From NCBI RefSeq assembly GCF_029212375.1, contig NZ_JARGNU010000011.1, positions 62,001 through 126,000 of the forward strand: a stretch of DNA of 64,000 nucleotides, written 5' to 3'. Below the pieces are notes generated by a model. That model was given only the letters and a program-made list of their open reading frames with translations. It did not search any database and was not told where the DNA came from. Source of the DNA: Zhongshania sp. Lineage in GTDB: Bacteria; Pseudomonadota; Gammaproteobacteria; Pseudomonadales; Spongiibacteraceae. Position numbers and translations under genes: made by a program. Positions 61,867-64,000 of the stretch are shown here, one piece after another. Position 1 is the stretch's first letter. Each line of letters begins with the position of its first letter.

Positions 61867-64000
61867 ATGAAAATGCACTTCCCAGCCCTCATCATTTGTT
61901 CCGCCGTCTTAGTATCGGCCTGCGGCGGTTCTAGTTCGTCCAGTAGTCGTAGTAATACCCCACCCACCACAGATAGCGCGCCACAGAATCGCTATGCCAT
62001 GGCCAATGGCTGCTACGCCCTGCAATCAGCACAAACCGACAAATACACCGTCGCCGCAAGTGATGGCAGCTACAGCAACACTGCCGCTAGCGTCGCTACG
62101 GCCGAAGCCTTTTATATGCAAGCGGCAACCCTCGGCAAATATCTGTTTTACAGCAAAGATAAGCGCTTACTCACCGCTGGCACCGCTACCATCAGCGGCG
62201 AGCCAACGGCGAGTGATGCCGCAATTTGGACAATTGATCAGACCCCATCAAGTAATACATTCAGCATCGTATCCGAAAGCACCTCGCAAACCCTGCAGCT
62301 CGACGACAGCGGCAAACTAATTGCAGGGCCGTCCACCACCGAGCCCGCCGCTCAATTTAACTTTACACCCAGTACCAGCTGCACTAACTACCCAGAAATG
62401 CCAACCTCGATTAGCGGCGAAACCTTTAAGGGCAATGGCGCCGACAAACCCATTATTGGCTTTGCCGATGTTCACACCCATATGGGTATGTCTAGCGAGA
62501 TGTCTTACGCTGGCGACGTTGGCCCCTCGGCCGGCGGCGTACTTTACGGCCAAGTTATTCATCGCTTTGGCGTCGATCACGCACTGGAAGATTGCGAAGA
62601 GTTCCACGGCCCCAACGGTATTCGCGATGCTAACAATATTCTTGAAACCGACCCCACCGGCAACCACGAAACCAAGGGCTGGCCGACGTTTGTGGATTGG
62701 CCGCAACGCAATTTCTTAACCCACCAAGTGATGTACTACAAATGGGTGGAGCGCGCCTACTTGGCCGGTTTGCGAGTGATGGTTAACCACGGCACCAATA
62801 TTGCGGCGCTGTGCAAAGTAGGCCAAACGTATTCACTCATGCCAGACACCGACTGCGACGACATGAGCGTTGCCACCAAGCAAGTTGAATACCTATATGA
62901 AGTACAAGACTATATCGACGCTCAATCTGGCGGCCCCAGCAAAGGCTGGTACCGCATTGTAAAATCCCCTCAAGAAGCGCGCGACGTTATTAACGACGGT
63001 AAAATGGCGGTGATTCTCGGGGTGGAAGTCGCTCAGGTATTTGACTGCGGCGTGACCTTTTTACCTGGCGGCGGCGAACAGCGGCGCTGCGACAAAGCCC
63101 AAATTGACGCCGAAATTCAGCGCTTGTGGGACTTAGGCGTTCGCCATGTTTACCCCTACCACGATATTGATAGCTCCTTGGGCGGCACTGGCATTTTCAG
63201 CGGCGACGTTATTAACTTCCTCAACTTCTTAGATACTGGCGCTTTTTGGAAAACCACCGAATGCCGCAGCTACCCCGTTGACGAGCCCTCGGTTCGCACC
63301 CCCGGCACCGAGATGACCACCGCCATTCCGGGCAGCGGCAGCGACCCACTGTCGCAGGCTATTTTTGACGCCACCGGCGGACTCACGCCACTCTACCCGC
63401 CAGGCAAACGCTGCAACCAGCGCACCGTTACCGACTTAGGTGAATACGCGCTGCGCGCCCTCATGACCCGCGGCATGGTGATTGATATTGACCACGCCGC
63501 CTACCACAGCAAAGACATTATGCTCGACATAGCCGATGAGCAAACACCTAAATACCCGCTAGCTTCATCCCACGATGCCCACGGCGGCCTCACTAGCGAC
63601 CAAGTGGTGCGCATGCTAAAAAATGGCGGCGTTGTTTATCCCTACAAAGGCAACGGCATTAAGCACAAAGCGTTTTTAGAGAAACTAAAGTTCTGGCGCG
63701 CCAAAGCGGGCATTAGCGACTCAGACCAAGTGTTAGGCTTAGGTTACGGCGCCGACGGCAATGGCTTTGGCGGCCACCCCGGCCCCCGTGGCGGCGATTC
63801 TGAGCCAGTGCAATATCCCTTTCCACTATTTAGCGGCGACGACTGGGGACCACAGTTTGCCAACTTTAAAACCGTAAATGTAAATATGCTATTGATCCCC
63901 GAAAGCGGTAAATACTGGCATATTGATGAAACCGGCATGTCGCATTACGGCTTGGTCGCCGACTTTGTAGAGGAAGTGCGCCTAGAAGGCGGCAAAGAAG
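61867..64000 (+). CDS. Secreted lipoprotein, amidohydrolase/peptidase-like (C-terminus cut off)
   Basis: The frame is open from ATG 61867 to the window end, 711 residues. Lipobox VSACGG (Cys19) is followed by a Ser-rich tether. An N-terminal domain of about 150 residues (NGCYALQSA, repeated strand pattern) may be a beta-trefoil. From about residue 190 a metal-hydrolase style begins: FADVHTHMG, a later VNHG, VEVAQVF, IDIDHAAYHS and SSHDAHGG, together resembling renal-dipeptidase/amidohydrolase metal sites. Exact family and substrate are not recognised. It would act at the outer membrane or outside the cell. Confidence 0.75.
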   Translation, partial: MKMHFPALIICSAVLVSACGGSSSSSSRSNTPPTTDSAPQNRYAMANGCYALQSAQTDKYTVAASDGSYSNTAASVATAEAFYMQAATLGKYLFYSKDKRLLTAGTATISGEPTASDAAIWTIDQTPSSNTFSIVSESTSQTLQLDDSGKLIAGPSTTEPAAQFNFTPSTSCTNYPEMPTSISGETFKGNGADKPIIGFADVHTHMGMSSEMSYAGDVGPSAGGVLYGQVIHRFGVDHALEDCEEFHGPNGIRDANNILETDPTGNHETKGWPTFVDWPQRNFLTHQVMYYKWVERAYLAGLRVMVNHGTNIAALCKVGQTYSLMPDTDCDDMSVATKQVEYLYEVQDYIDAQSGGPSKGWYRIVKSPQEARDVINDGKMAVILGVEVAQVFDCGVTFLPGGGEQRRCDKAQIDAEIQRLWDLGVRHVYPYHDIDSSLGGTGIFSGDVINFLNFLDTGAFWKTTECRSYPVDEPSVRTPGTEMTTAIPGSGSDPLSQAIFDATGGLTPLYPPGKRCNQRTVTDLGEYALRALMTRGMVIDIDHAAYHSKDIMLDIADEQTPKYPLASSHDAHGGLTSDQVVRMLKNGGVVYPYKGNGIKHKAFLEKLKFWRAKAGISDSDQVLGLGYGADGNGFGGHPGPRGGDSEPVQYPFPLFSGDDWGPQFANFKTVNVNMLLIPESGKYWHIDETGMSHYGLVADFVEEVRLEGGKE

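Noticed and set aside
62317-62719. Overlapping frames on both strands of about 130 codons
   Set aside because: Inside the lipoprotein gene at 61867, whose frame is continuous and carries the metal-hydrolase motifs.
1-64000. CRISPR array, tRNA, rRNA or prophage
   Set aside because: Scanned by eye for regular spacers, cloverleaf-like ends and phage gene order; nothing convincing. A tRNA could still be missed without a covariance search.

Overview
The window reads as chromosome of an aerobic Gram-negative bacterium, most likely a gammaproteobacterium with a lipid- or hydrocarbon-degrading lifestyle. The evidence is two TonB receptors, a FadL-type porin, a P450/beta-oxidation cluster, a wax ester synthase, a MoxR-Bat operon, RlmA and a DUF3301 protein. 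A Spongiibacteraceae/Cellvibrionales-like host is a guess from gene content only. I saw no rRNA, tRNA, CRISPR array or prophage. One complete insertion sequence is present.

Layout. 1-5.7 kb: a Baeyer-Villiger-type monooxygenase (cut by the window start), a divergent AraC regulator, a TonB receptor and an MshEN-repeat protein; a 17-bp box occurs in both intergenic regions flanking the AraC gene. 5.8-20.8 kb: a catabolic region on the minus strand. A nine-gene unit runs P450, rubredoxin, SDR, enoyl-CoA hydratase, aldehyde dehydrogenase, iron alcohol dehydrogenase, acyl-CoA ligase and two acyl-CoA dehydrogenases, ending at a UUCG-loop terminator. A second unit follows: a frameshifted styrene-oxide-isomerase (StyC)-like membrane protein, a SnoaL-like protein, a third acyl-CoA dehydrogenase and a DUF4345 protein. 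21-28.4 kb: a Leu/Gly-rich secreted protein, a TonB receptor, an IS4-family element, a MerR regulator and a frameshifted FadL-type porin. Six 19-bp dyads upstream of the P450 unit, between the receptor and merR, and upstream of the porin tie this region into one probable MerR regulon. The inferred logic is outer-membrane uptake, oxygenation, possible epoxide-to-aldehyde isomerisation, oxidation to acid, CoA activation and beta-oxidation. The substrate is unknown.

28.4-45.3 kb is mostly housekeeping: a small outer-membrane protein, hmp/norR nitric oxide defence, a RIO kinase, bactofilin with an M23 peptidase, a histone-deacetylase-like hydrolase, a large Leu/Gly/Ala-rich lipoprotein, a thioesterase, small membrane proteins, an Atm1-type ABC exporter, a Ycf46-like ATPase, rlmA and a wax ester synthase/DGAT. 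45.4-52.6 kb is a compact MoxR-DUF58-DUF4381-BatA-BatB/C-BatD operon.

53.6-57 kb is the most unusual part. It holds an HvfA-like Cys-repeat RiPP precursor and a divergent HvfX/DoxX gene, with matched ECF-type promoters between them, followed by an ECF sigma factor, a zinc-finger anti-sigma and a convergent histidine kinase whose membrane domain looks like the copper-dependent ethylene-binding domain of plant ETR1. No MNIO (DUF692) maturase gene is in the window. 57-64 kb holds a PlsC-type acyltransferase, a TraF-like outer-membrane protein, a GMC oxidoreductase divergent from a TetR regulator with two operators, and a secreted lipoprotein with a metal-hydrolase-like motif cut by the window end.
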